The notes under the pieces: generated by a model
Database searches by the model: none
Told to the model about the DNA's origin: nothing
The model's input: the letters and a program-made list of their open reading frames with translations, nothing else
NCBI GenBank assembly: GCA_927910885.1
Contig: CAKMOD010000094.1
Coordinates: 1-30,293 of the forward strand
Reading direction: 5' to 3'
Source of the DNA: an uncultured Prevotella sp.
GTDB lineage: Bacteria; Bacteroidota; Bacteroidia; Bacteroidales; Bacteroidaceae
DNA: 30,293 nucleotides
Program-made: the position numbers and the translations under genes
In this document: piece after piece, positions 16,633 to 24,622 of the stretch
Position numbering within the stretch: position 1 is the stretch's first letter
Layout: each line of letters begins with the position of its first letter

Positions 16633-17592
16633 TTACTCTATAACTGACTTTGTTTCCCATGTATAGCAGTCGTAGCAAACACCACGTCCTCCAAAGCCTT
16701 CTTTTTGGAAAATAAGTGGTGCGTTAAGAACCTTTCCTTGTTCTTCTGTACTCTTGCCAAAGTCAAAGTAGCCTTTGTTATCAGCATAGACAACATTGAT
16801 GATGTAATCAAAGAGGAGATCAAGTGCCCCCAATTCCTTACCTTCTTTTGATGCTGAAATATACTGTGTGTGAATAACTTGTGACATCTCGTAAACTACT
16901 GTCCCTCCAATAGCAATTCCTTTATTATTATATGCCATGAATAATCGAATGGACTTAGGGAAATGGTTGTGGAGTAGTTCTAACTCCTCAAGAGAGTGCA
17001 CGGGGTGAGTATCATACTTATTGGTAAGGTTATCATTTAGGATATTCCAAAAAGTAGCATAGTCTTTACTCTCACAAACAGTCACTCCAGCACGTGTTGC
17101 CTTTCTAATTCCACTTCGACGGCTCTCTGTGAATTTCATACGTAAAGCAAATGGAAAAGTACTTGAAATGTCACGAGCCATCAGTTGGGCATGACATATA
17201 TTGATAAGAGCATAGAGGTCTTCTTCAGCTGGATAACAATGATAAATCCATGGAGTTGGTTTATATATAACTCTTTGTATTTCTGAATTATAAAGATGTT
17301 CGTTAATTCTTATAAAGACCTCACATATCTCTGCTGTGGTAGCCTGCTTCTTAGTTATAAGTCCTCCATAAGTCAATCCTTGATGAGAGTAAAGTATATC
17401 GTTTAAACGATTAGCTGGAAAGAGTGCGTAGAGCAGCCCTTTTCGATAAATCATCAACGAAGCGTCTTGAAACCTATCTGCATGATAATCCATATAGGAA
17501 CGGTTGAAGAGAAACGTTCCTTGTCGAGATTTCTCTATAAACTCATTCCACTCTTGTGTTTGCTCTTGCGTATATTGCTTTACTTCAAACAT
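16633..17592 (-). CDS. GNAT/FemAB-like N-acyltransferase of the amino-sugar cluster
   Basis: 319 residues, no signal peptide or membrane span. The C-terminal half looks like a GNAT-fold acyltransferase of the FemAB/BioF2-like type: RRSGIRKATRAGVTVCESKD, then FMAYNNKGIAIGGTVVYEMS, then LGALDLLFDYIINVVYADNK and YFDFGKSTEEQGK. Its place between the ketoisomerase and aminotransferase genes suggests that it acylates the 3-amino group of the dideoxy sugar. Described Fdt and Qdt pathways use a left-handed beta-helix acetyltransferase for this step, so this is a different fold for the same predicted role. The acyl donor (acetyl-CoA, other acyl-CoA or aminoacyl) cannot be read from the sequence. Confidence 0.75.
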   Translation of the reverse strand: MFEVKQYTQEQTQEWNEFIEKSRQGTFLFNRSYMDYHADRFQDASLMIYRKGLLYALFPANRLNDILYSHQGLTYGGLITKKQATTAEICEVFIRINEHLYNSEIQRVIYKPTPWIYHCYPAEEDLYALINICHAQLMARDISSTFPFALRMKFTESRRSGIRKATRAGVTVCESKDYATFWNILNDNLTNKYDTHPVHSLEELELLHNHFPKSIRLFMAYNNKGIAIGGTVVYEMSQVIHTQYISASKEGKELGALDLLFDYIINVVYADNKGYFDFGKSTEEQGKVLNAPLIFQKEGFGGRGVCYDCYTWETKSVIE

Positions 17593-17672
17593 TATATGTT
17601 GGGATTGAATAGTAGAAGGTATTCAGAATTTACTTCTTGTCTCCTTTTTATATTAAATTTATGGATAGCCTT

Positions 17673-18116
17673 TTATTCCTTCTTAGAACGCTGATAGTTA
17701 AGAAACTCTTTATATTCACGGATATAATCCTCCTCTTCAAAAGGGTCTTCTGCCAAAACAAGGCACACTGCACCCGATGAAAAATCATCGAGTGTGCGCC
17801 ATATATCTGTTTCAACTAAGAGTCCTTGATAAGGATGATTCAAGAGAAAAGCTTGCTTGTTGAGTCCATTATCGAGTGTAACAGTAAACGAACCACTCAC
17901 AGCAATAATGAACTCTCGGCAATGCTTATGGGCATGACCACCACGGCAAGCACCTGATGGTACATCGTATGTCCAATAAACACGAGAAATATTGAAAGGA
18001 ATATCCTTCATTCCCTCTGCAATAGAGAGGTTGCCACGTGGGTCAACCATCTTTTGCAAAGAGATAATCTTTCCTATTGAAGCCTTAGTTTCTTCCATTC
18101 TTACAGCCTTTGACAT
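17673..18116 (-). CDS. FdtA/QdtA-type dTDP-4-keto-6-deoxyglucose 3,4-ketoisomerase
   Basis: A 147-residue single cupin domain. The motif RGGHAHKHCREFIIAVSGSF (R58 to F77) includes the active-site histidines H61 and H63 of the sugar ketoisomerase family; IWRTLDDFSSGAVCLVLAED is also typical. It moves the keto group from C4 to C3 of the RmlB product, preparing it for the aminotransferase. It starts 9 bases after the purT stop codon, so the two are almost certainly co-transcribed. FdtA (galacto product) and QdtA (gluco product) are close relatives and I cannot separate them by eye. Confidence 0.88.
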   Translation of the reverse strand: MSKAVRMEETKASIGKIISLQKMVDPRGNLSIAEGMKDIPFNISRVYWTYDVPSGACRGGHAHKHCREFIIAVSGSFTVTLDNGLNKQAFLLNHPYQGLLVETDIWRTLDDFSSGAVCLVLAEDPFEEEDYIREYKEFLNYQRSKKE

Positions 18117-18125
18117 TCCTGTCTT

Positions 18126-19307
18126 TTATTTCTTCATGTAAGGGTCTGTACCTAATACAGTTGCTGCAACACGCTTAGTCTTATCACGAAGTGCATCCAT
18201 ATCAGTACCAACTTCTCCATAGCAGAGTGCTACACCCATACGACGCCCTACGTGAGCAACTGGTTTTCCGAAGATACGTAAGCGTGTCCGGTCTTCGTTG
18301 CAAGCATCTAATAAATTGTATGATAATGGCTTGTCTGTCTCAATAGGAGAAAGAATTACAGCAGAACAACCAGCATGCTCAAGGTGGATAGCAGGGATTG
18401 GGAGTCCCATTACAGCACGGAAATGAAGTTCAAATTCACTGAAGTTCGTAGTATGTGCCAATGTAACCATACCTGTATCATGTGGGCGAGGAGATAATTC
18501 AGAGAAGATAACTTCTCCGGTCTTTGTCAAGAAGAACTCAACTCCCCAAATACCATATCCAGTAAGAGCACGAGTTACTTCGTTAGCAATGTGCTCTGCC
18601 TGACGTAATGAATCTTCAGAGATAGCGTATGGCTGCCAGCTTTCACGGTAATCGCCACCTTTCTGTATGTGACCGATAGGTGGGCAGAAGAGGGTAGGGC
18701 CATTCTTCTGTGTCACGGTAAGCAGAGTAAATTCACTCTCAAACTCAATAAATTCTTCAATAATAACCTCCTTCACATCGCCACGTGCACCTTCAATAGC
18801 ATTCTTAAATGCTTCTTCAAGTTCTTTGTCATTATGAACATAACTCTGACCATGTCCACTTGAACTCATCAAAGGCTTTACAACACATGGGAAACCAATC
18901 TCGTCAGCTGCAGCCTTGAATTCTTCGTATGTCTTAGCATAGAAATATTTGGCTGTTCTTAATCCTAAGTCGCGTGCTGCGAGGTCTCGTATTGCACGAC
19001 GATTCATGGTGAAGTTTACAGCACGTGCTGATGGAGCAACTTGTATTCCTCGCTCTTCATAATCGAACAATCGTTCTGTTCTTATGGCTTCAATTTCTGG
19101 AATGATAAGGTTAGGTTTGTGAGTTGCTACAACAGCATCAAGTGCATCACCATCGAGCATATCTATTACTTCAGACTCATCAGCTACCTGCATGGCTGGT
19201 GCATTTTCATAACTGTCACAAGCAATGACATACTGTCCAGCCCGTTTAGCTGCAATAACGAACTCTTTGCCCAGTTCGCCTGAGCCTAATAATAAGATTT
19301 TTTTCAT
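18126..19307 (-). CDS. purT: Formate-dependent phosphoribosylglycinamide formyltransferase
   Basis: A 393-residue ATP-grasp enzyme that makes formyl-GAR from GAR, formate and ATP in purine synthesis. The N-terminal Rossmann part reads MKKILLLGSGELGKEFVIAA. The ATP-grasp region includes PCVVKPLMSSSGHGQS and EEFIEFESEFTLL. The C-terminal substrate region includes VEFFLTKTGEVIFSELSPRP and HDTGMVT. Length matches PurT, and the GELGKE motif separates it from PurK. It is a housekeeping gene placed between rmlB and fdtA in an amino-sugar cluster; only 9 bases separate it from fdtA. Formyl-sugar synthesis uses a formyl-folate enzyme, so a direct role of PurT in the sugar pathway is unlikely. Confidence 0.95.
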   Translation of the reverse strand: MKKILLLGSGELGKEFVIAAKRAGQYVIACDSYENAPAMQVADESEVIDMLDGDALDAVVATHKPNLIIPEIEAIRTERLFDYEERGIQVAPSARAVNFTMNRRAIRDLAARDLGLRTAKYFYAKTYEEFKAAADEIGFPCVVKPLMSSSGHGQSYVHNDKELEEAFKNAIEGARGDVKEVIIEEFIEFESEFTLLTVTQKNGPTLFCPPIGHIQKGGDYRESWQPYAISEDSLRQAEHIANEVTRALTGYGIWGVEFFLTKTGEVIFSELSPRPHDTGMVTLAHTTNFSEFELHFRAVMGLPIPAIHLEHAGCSAVILSPIETDKPLSYNLLDACNEDRTRLRIFGKPVAHVGRRMGVALCYGEVGTDMDALRDKTKRVAATVLGTDPYMKK

Positions 19308-19347
19308 TTGAAGATGTGTTGTCTATGTTTTGATTGTGAGAAGGAAT

Positions 19348-19389
19348 TACACCCTCGCTATTTATTTTGTTTGGGTAGACGAGGGTGTA
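19348..19389. repeat. Inverted repeat between rmlB and purT
   Basis: TACACCCTCG (19348-19357) and CGAGGGTGTA (19380-19389) are perfectly complementary around 22 bases. On the minus strand no T-run follows, so it is more likely an attenuating or stabilising hairpin than a full terminator. Confidence 0.5.
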
Positions 19390-19411
19390 GGATTATATTT
19401 TAGTTGATTTA

Positions 19412-20566
19412 TTATCTTCCTTTTTTGGTATACATCATGTCATAGTACTTTTGGTAATCTCCAGAAGTAACCTCTTGAATCCAGTCCTGATGCTCCAAAT
19501 TCCACCGAATAGTCTTCACGATACCCTCGGCAAACATAGTTTCAGGATACCAACCTAATTCGTTCTTAATCTTTGTTGGGTCAATGGCATAACGCGCATC
19601 ATGACCAAGACGGTCTGGAACATGTGTGATTAACTCTTCATTTATCCAGTTGATATCAATGTCACCATTTGCGTCTTTGACCTGCTTCTTGAGGATAGCA
19701 CGGAGGTTCTTATCCTCTGCCATCATGTCATGGATAGTCTTTATTGTGAGTTTAACGATGTCGATATTCTTCATTTCATTATGTCCACCAACATTGTAAA
19801 CTTCACCTACACGACCTTCACGTACAACCATATCAATAGCTTTGCAATGATCCTCTACATACAACCAGTCGCGTACATTCAAACCCTCACCATATACTGG
19901 GAGTTTCTTTCCCTCGAGGATGTTATTGATAATTAATGGAATCAATTTCTCTGGGAAGTGGTAAGGACCATAGTTGTTTGAACAACGTGTAATACTGATA
20001 GGCATATGATAAGTGTCGTGATAAGCCATTACAAAATGGTCAGCACTTGTCTTGCTGGCAGAATATGGGCTATGTGGGCAGAGTGGAGTCTCCTCTGTAA
20101 AGTAGCCTTCTGCTCCCAATGAACCATACACCTCGTCAGTAGATACCTGATGGTAACGCTTGCCTGCCTTCCATGTTGGATAACCCTGCTCGTCTTTACC
20201 TGTCACCCATGCACGACGTGCAGCATCCATAAGGTTCTGTGTACCGAGGATGTTTACAGAAAGGAACAATTGTGGATCTTCAATAGAACGGTCAACATGA
20301 CTTTCTGCAGCAAAGTTTACGAGATAGTCAATGTCATATTCAGCAAAGAGTTTGTCGGCAAGTTCACGATCACGAATATCACCCTTTACAAAGATGCAAC
20401 GCTCGTTATCAATATCATCCTTGATAGTACCGAGGTTACCAGCATAGGTAAGCGCATCGAGGATAATAATCTTAATATCTTCATTCACATACTTCTTATG
20501 AAGTAGATACTTGATGTAGTTTGCTCCGATAAAACCGGCAGCACCAGTTACTAAATACGTTTTCAT
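19412..20566 (-). CDS. rmlB: dTDP-glucose 4,6-dehydratase
   Basis: A 384-residue extended short-chain dehydrogenase, NAD-binding, that makes dTDP-4-keto-6-deoxyglucose. It has TGAAGFIG at 7-14, the dehydratase Thr-Asp-Glu triad T143-D144-E145 (STDEVYG) and the catalytic Y168-x3-K172 (PYSASK). LNVRDWLYVEDHCKAI and RLGHDARYAID are family signatures. It feeds the downstream ketoisomerase and aminotransferase. rmlA, rmlC and rmlD are absent from the window, so the precursor dTDP-glucose must come from an rmlA elsewhere. It is 96 bases from the phosphoesterase gene upstream, and I see no TAnnTTTG promoter in that gap. Confidence 0.96.
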   Translation of the reverse strand: MKTYLVTGAAGFIGANYIKYLLHKKYVNEDIKIIILDALTYAGNLGTIKDDIDNERCIFVKGDIRDRELADKLFAEYDIDYLVNFAAESHVDRSIEDPQLFLSVNILGTQNLMDAARRAWVTGKDEQGYPTWKAGKRYHQVSTDEVYGSLGAEGYFTEETPLCPHSPYSASKTSADHFVMAYHDTYHMPISITRCSNNYGPYHFPEKLIPLIINNILEGKKLPVYGEGLNVRDWLYVEDHCKAIDMVVREGRVGEVYNVGGHNEMKNIDIVKLTIKTIHDMMAEDKNLRAILKKQVKDANGDIDINWINEELITHVPDRLGHDARYAIDPTKIKNELGWYPETMFAEGIVKTIRWNLEHQDWIQEVTSGDYQKYYDMMYTKKGR

Positions 20567-20662
20567 ATCTTTATTATTTTGTTTGTTTTCTTATTGTAAG
20601 TTTTAATAGTTTTATTGTTAGCGACTCCGAATGTTGTGTATTACAAATCAGATGGGTTTAGT

Positions 20663-21160
20663 TTATTTATTTCCCAATGTTATAACCTCACAATCAGTAA
20701 ATTTATTGCCTTCGATAGTTAGTCTCACTAAAGTTCTATCTTTATGCCATCCGCGTAGACCAGCTGCACCTGGATTGATATGAAGTAGATTCAGTGTCTT
20801 ATCGAATTGTATTTTAAGAATATGTGAGTGTCCATCAACAAAGAGGTTGGGTGGAGAAGCGTAGAGCATACTTTGTACCGAACGATCATATCGTCCAGGA
20901 TAACCTCCAATATGTTTTAGTAGCACATCAACATCCTCGCATTTAAAGCGTAGAGTTTCCCGATAGCGGTTGCGCATAGTGTAATCATCTATATTCCCAC
21001 ATACAGCACGGAAGATGGGCTTCATTGCCTCAAACTTATCCGCAACTTCTAATGAACCAATATCACCAGCGTGCCATATCTCATCACATTCGCCAAGATA
21101 GTGTTCATATTTATCATCCCAGTGTCCGTGGGTGTCAGAGATTATACCTATTCGTTTCAT
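20663..21160 (-). CDS. YfcE/MJ0936-family metallophosphoesterase
   Basis: 165 residues with the calcineurin-type two-metal motifs: D9-x-H11 (SDTHGH), GD33 (HAGDIGS), GN56 (CGNIDD), a His near 82 (LLKHIGGYPG) and H110-x-H112 (DGHSHI). Members hydrolyse phosphodiester bonds in vitro and few have known natural substrates. Its ATG overlaps the stop codon of the upstream kinase gene by one base (TAATG), so translation is probably coupled. It could act on nucleotides or cyclic nucleotides; nothing nearby settles this. Confidence 0.9.
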   Translation of the reverse strand: MKRIGIISDTHGHWDDKYEHYLGECDEIWHAGDIGSLEVADKFEAMKPIFRAVCGNIDDYTMRNRYRETLRFKCEDVDVLLKHIGGYPGRYDRSVQSMLYASPPNLFVDGHSHILKIQFDKTLNLLHINPGAAGLRGWHKDRTLVRLTIEGNKFTDCEVITLGNK

Positions 21161-21780
21161 TAAAAACCTTTCCTTCTGATAAACTCTGCAATTAAATCCT
21201 TTGTTTTTTCTAAGCCAAGTATACTGGCATCAATGCAAAGGTCATAGCTTTCTGCATGTCCCCACACCTTTGTTGTGTAATAGTTGTAATATTTAGCACG
21301 CTCACTCTCACCATTTTCTATAAACTTTCGAGCTTCCTCTTTTGAACATCCACGGCGTTCAGAAACGTTTGCTATACGAGTATCCATGGAAGCTGTTATA
21401 AAGATATTGATGGTGTTTGGATTATCACGTAAAACGTAATCAGCAGTTCTACCAACAAACACACAGCGTGGATTTTGTTTTGCTACTTCACGAATTGCGT
21501 CACTTTGGAACTGATAAAGACTTTCTTGCGAGAAATTACTCTTATAGAAGTTATTATCGCCTAAGAGAGGAAGGTGTATATGGAAATGTCCTTTCATAAA
21601 TCCTTTTTGCTCATCGTTCTGCTCAAAGAACTTCTCCGAGAAACCACTTTCTTTAGCAGCGAGATTGAGAATCTCACGGTCATAGAAATGGCAATCAAAC
21701 TCATCTGCAAGCATCTTGGCGATTATGCGACCACCACTGCCTATTTGACGGCCAACGTTTATGATTAGTTCCTTTTCCAT
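21160..21780 (-). CDS. Cytidylate-kinase-like protein
   Basis: 206 residues related to cytidylate kinase. The P-loop region reads NVGRQIGSGGRIIAKMLADE, followed by CHFYDREILNLAAKESGFSE. An Arg-rich region (VFVGRTADYVLRDNP) and an ERRGCSKEEAR lid-like segment follow. It is a member of the short cytidylate-kinase-like family common in anaerobes. It is not the standard Cmk, so its substrate is uncertain. The gene is 15 bases downstream of the MATE transporter and overlaps the phosphoesterase gene by one base. Confidence 0.85.
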   Translation of the reverse strand: MEKELIINVGRQIGSGGRIIAKMLADEFDCHFYDREILNLAAKESGFSEKFFEQNDEQKGFMKGHFHIHLPLLGDNNFYKSNFSQESLYQFQSDAIREVAKQNPRCVFVGRTADYVLRDNPNTINIFITASMDTRIANVSERRGCSKEEARKFIENGESERAKYYNYYTTKVWGHAESYDLCIDASILGLEKTKDLIAEFIRRKGF

Positions 21781-21795
21781 ATTTAGATTCTTAAT

Positions 21796-23172
21796 TTATG
21801 ATTTTAAGTTTTGATTGTTTATACTCTGTTGTTTCAATCGAGGCATATATATAGTCATAATGATTGCTGCAACTAATGATGCTAAGAAATCACTTGAAGG
21901 CAATGAGCCCCATACACCATCTAAATTGAAGAAATTTGGGAGAATAACCAGTAGTGGTATTAAGAATAGTAGTTGGCGAGAAAGAGATAAGAAAATGCTT
22001 ATCTTTACTTTACCAATACACTGAAAGAAGTTTGTTACAACCATTTGGAATCCAACAATAGGGTACATCATCATGTTTATTTGAATAGCCTTGATGGACT
22101 GACGAATTAATTCAGGGTCTTTTGTAAACATACGGGCACAGTAATATGGAGCTAAATGTGCTATTAACCAAGCTGTAACCATAATCCCTGTTGCAGCAAA
22201 AATCGTAAGTTTTAATACACGCATAAGTCTATCGGTCTGCTGAGAACCATAGTTATATCCAGCAATAGGCTGCATACCTTGGTCTAATCCGATGACAAAC
22301 ATGATAAAAATCATGGCTACACTATATGCTATGCCGAAAGCACCAACAGCCATATCGCCACCGTATTTTACAAGCTGATTATTCATGAAAATAACTACAA
22401 TACAAGCACATGCATTCATCAAGAATGGAGAAATTCCGATTGAAATGATATTCTCAACCAAATGTCTTTTAAGTCGATAGATTCCGCGCTTTAGATGTAA
22501 TATCTCATCTTTGTTGGTAAACTGCTTCATCTGCCAGCATAATGCCAATGCTTGTGATAAGACTGTGGCGAAAGCTGCACCACGAATCCCCCAGCCCCAG
22601 AGTCTGATAAAGATAAAGTCTAATACTATATTTATCAATACAGTGAAAATCGTTGCCATCATAGCCTGTCGAGGTTTTGATGCTGCACGTAGTACGGCAT
22701 TCATACCAAAATACATGTGCGAGATGACATTGCCAGCTAAGATAACCTCCATGAAACTACGAGCGTATGGGATTGTTGCGTCACTGGCACCAAAGAAACG
22801 TAAGATAGGATCTAAAAATATAAGACAGATTATGCCAAAAGTACTTCCTATTATCAGATTCAATGTTACCGTATTACCAAGAATATTCTCAGCCGTTTCA
22901 TAGTCACGCTGACCTAATTTCACACTGATAGATGTAGATGCTCCTATTCCGACAGCCGCACCAAAGGCAGCTCCAAGGTTAATAAAAGGAAAGGTAATAG
23001 CTAAACCTGATATAGCCATTGGTCCTACAATCTGACCAATGAATATTCGGTCTACTATGTTATAGAGCGAGGCTGCTATCATAGCAATAATTGCTGGAAA
23101 AGCATATTGTGCCAGCAATTTACCTACTGGTTTAGTTCCTAACTCTAAAGTTGCACTCTTATTATCCATCAA
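21796..23172 (-). CDS. MATE-family efflux transporter
   Basis: A 458-residue polytopic inner-membrane protein with the two-bundle MATE pattern. The N-terminal LGTKPVGKLLAQYAFPAIIA, YNIVDRIFIGQIVGPMAISG and AFGAAVGIGASTSISVKLGQ are typical. The second half repeats the layout (IGLDQGMQPIAGYNYGSQQT). MATE proteins exchange Na+ or H+ for cationic drugs or metabolites. It begins the minus-strand block and has a -7 box 53 bases upstream. The substrate is unknown; the link to the glycan genes may be only co-transcription. Confidence 0.93.
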   Translation of the reverse strand: MMDNKSATLELGTKPVGKLLAQYAFPAIIAMIAASLYNIVDRIFIGQIVGPMAISGLAITFPFINLGAAFGAAVGIGASTSISVKLGQRDYETAENILGNTVTLNLIIGSTFGIICLIFLDPILRFFGASDATIPYARSFMEVILAGNVISHMYFGMNAVLRAASKPRQAMMATIFTVLINIVLDFIFIRLWGWGIRGAAFATVLSQALALCWQMKQFTNKDEILHLKRGIYRLKRHLVENIISIGISPFLMNACACIVVIFMNNQLVKYGGDMAVGAFGIAYSVAMIFIMFVIGLDQGMQPIAGYNYGSQQTDRLMRVLKLTIFAATGIMVTAWLIAHLAPYYCARMFTKDPELIRQSIKAIQINMMMYPIVGFQMVVTNFFQCIGKVKISIFLSLSRQLLFLIPLLVILPNFFNLDGVWGSLPSSDFLASLVAAIIMTIYMPRLKQQSINNQNLKS

Positions 23173-23224
23173 GATTCTATTACTTGTCTACGAATGAATG
23201 AAAAACACCCTTATACTATGCTTG

Positions 23225-23232
23225 CAAATGTA
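23225..23232 (-). promoter_or_regulatory. Promoter -7 box of the MATE-led operon
   Basis: The minus strand reads TACATTTG, an exact TAnnTTTG, 53 bases before the MATE ATG. No good -33 box. This is the only consensus -7 box I found in the intergenic gaps of the 14000-23172 block. Confidence 0.45.
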
Positions 23233-23304
23233 CGAAAAAAAAATGAGAAAACCTATTTGTTATGCAATGATTTATAGGTTAATAAAACGTGTAATAGCAT
23301 TTGC

Positions 23305-23322
23305 CTTAGTAGTTATACTAAG
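23305..23322. repeat. Small perfect stem-loop
   Basis: CTTAGTA (23305-23311) and TACTAAG (23316-23322) pair perfectly around GTTA. No adjacent T-run; function unknown. Confidence 0.4.
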
Positions 23323-23355
23323 TTAGTCTTAATGTATCTTCATAAGGAGAAATAT

Positions 23356-23414
23356 TTATTTTCATGAAAAAATATTTCTGTTCACGTAAATAAATATTTT
23401 TTTCATGAAAATAA
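23356..23414. repeat. AT-rich inverted repeat with internal palindromes
   Basis: A 22-base left arm (23356-23377) and a 23-base right arm (23392-23414) are complementary except for one extra A/T. They are separated by 14 bases. Each arm contains the palindrome TTTTCATGAAAA. The segment lies in the gene-free stretch 23173-23596, which otherwise holds the MATE promoter, a small stem-loop and an 8-base-period array. Confidence 0.65.
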
Positions 23415-23523
23415 TTTGGAAGAGAACGTATTTGAGGAGAATAAAACAAGTCTATAACTTATAAAATATATTGTTATAATTAGCTTTAATTACACCAATT
23501 AAATTACTAATATATAATGTTTT

Positions 23524-23594
23524 AACTTGTCAACTTGTTGTCCTTTAAACAAGCAACTTGTCAACTCGTAAACTTGTCTTCTCGTCAACTTGCA
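23524..23594. repeat. Degenerate tandem array, period 8 (AACTTGTC)
   Basis: Units AACTTGTC and AACTTGTT (23524-23539), a degenerate 15-base stretch, then five contiguous octamers: AACTTGTC, AACTCGTA, AACTTGTC, TTCTCGTC and AACTTGCA (23555-23594). The array ends two bases before the pyrI stop codon. Confidence 0.6.
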
Positions 23595-23596
23595 CT

Positions 23597-24052
23597 CTAT
23601 ACCAGTTCAACCTTCTCCATTTCCTGCTCTTTGTCGCAGTAATGACATTTAAGAATACCATGCTCCTTATCGACAACATGGAAAATGGTGTTCATAGGTT
23701 CGTTGTTAGTGATGCATTTTGGGTTATTGCATCTTACAATGCTCCGAAGCTCATCCGGTGTCACAACCTTCTTCTTCTCTACCACTTCATAGTCATTAAT
23801 GATGTTCAACACCACGTTCGGTGCCACGACCGACAAGCGAGAAATTTCATCATCGGTAAAGAACTTATCGCTCACCTTGATAATTCCCTTTGTGCCTACC
23901 ATCTTCGATGAGAAGTTGAAACCAATAGTGACAGGTGTGGAGAGCTTCTGGAGCTGTAATAGGTTCACAACCTGAAAAGTCTTCTCTGCTGGAATATGAT
24001 CTATAACGGTGCCGCTCTCAATAGCAGCTACCAGACGTTCTTTCTTTGACAT
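23597..24052 (-). CDS. pyrI: Aspartate carbamoyltransferase regulatory subunit
   Basis: 151 residues. The N-terminal allosteric domain begins VAAIESGTVIDHIPAEKTFQ. The C-terminal zinc domain has C108-x4-C113 and C136-x2-C139, the four ligands needed to join regulatory and catalytic subunits. It binds nucleotides and adjusts PyrB activity in pyrimidine synthesis. It is the last gene of the pyr block and is separated from pyrB by two lipoprotein genes. The 103-base gap upstream contains a small stem-loop (CTCATA/TATGAG) but no TAnnTTTG box, so it probably depends on readthrough. Confidence 0.95.
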   Translation of the reverse strand: MSKKERLVAAIESGTVIDHIPAEKTFQVVNLLQLQKLSTPVTIGFNFSSKMVGTKGIIKVSDKFFTDDEISRLSVVAPNVVLNIINDYEVVEKKKVVTPDELRSIVRCNNPKCITNNEPMNTIFHVVDKEHGILKCHYCDKEQEMEKVELV

Positions 24053-24155
24053 AATGATATGAGCCTCACTCCGTCTCCTTGATATGAAGGAATGCCTGAC
24101 AGGGTGTTTGTAGGCTATTTTCTTTGTTCACTCATAGGCATTATGAGTATGCATT

Positions 24156-24581
24156 CTATTTTTCTTGGGTGATTTTCACTCTATCTACGGCATCATCTGC
24201 TCTTATCCCAAAGATTAGCTTACGTATTTTACCTGTGGTGTTAGGCTTGATGGTAATCGTGAGTGTGTTGCCTGTTAATTCTGCTGTGGACCATCTTCCC
24301 ACTATACTGGTGCTGATAACCTCATTTTCATATTGTGCTGCGGACTCTTCAACAGCCATATTTGCAAATTGCAGAGTTTGGTAGTCAGCGCATACTAACT
24401 TATAGGTACCTCCTTCAGCAGGAACTGTTATGTTCCTTGGATCACCTGTATAGTCTGTAGTCCACTTAAAGGTTGTTCTGTGGATATCATCAATTGTATT
24501 CTTGCTACAACTGAATTGGGTGGTTAAAAGAACCAGCAATAACGCTACAAATGTTATATTCTTAAGTTTATTCATGCTCAT
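24156..24581 (-). CDS. BACON-like lipoprotein (second of a tandem pair)
   Basis: 141 residues. A hydrophobic signal (about 8-22) ends at C25 in TTQFSCSKN, a likely lipidation site. The mature part is a single small beta domain with BACON-like features: GDPRNITVPAEGGTYKLVC near its start and PNTTGKIRKLIFGIRADDAV then KITQEK at its end. BACON domains occur in Bacteroidota surface proteins. Here the domain stands alone without an enzyme, so a binding or structural role is possible but unproven. It is a clear paralogue of the neighbouring lipoprotein, 41 bases away, and lies between pyrB and pyrI. The start MSMNKLK is chosen to match the paralogue; MNKLK two codons later is also possible. Confidence 0.72.
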   Translation of the reverse strand: MSMNKLKNITFVALLLVLLTTQFSCSKNTIDDIHRTTFKWTTDYTGDPRNITVPAEGGTYKLVCADYQTLQFANMAVEESAAQYENEVISTSIVGRWSTAELTGNTLTITIKPNTTGKIRKLIFGIRADDAVDRVKITQEK

Positions 24582-24622
24582 TAAATGGATATAGTTATAT
24601 AGATATTATGAGTATATTGCAT

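Noticed and set aside
18126..19307. purT as a sugar formyltransferase
   Set aside because: The protein is a full ATP-grasp PurT with GELGKE and the usual length; sugar N-formyltransferases belong to a different, formyl-folate-dependent fold.
23524..23594. Possible CRISPR array
   Set aside because: The unit is only 8 bases with no spacers, and no cas gene is present; it is a simple tandem repeat.
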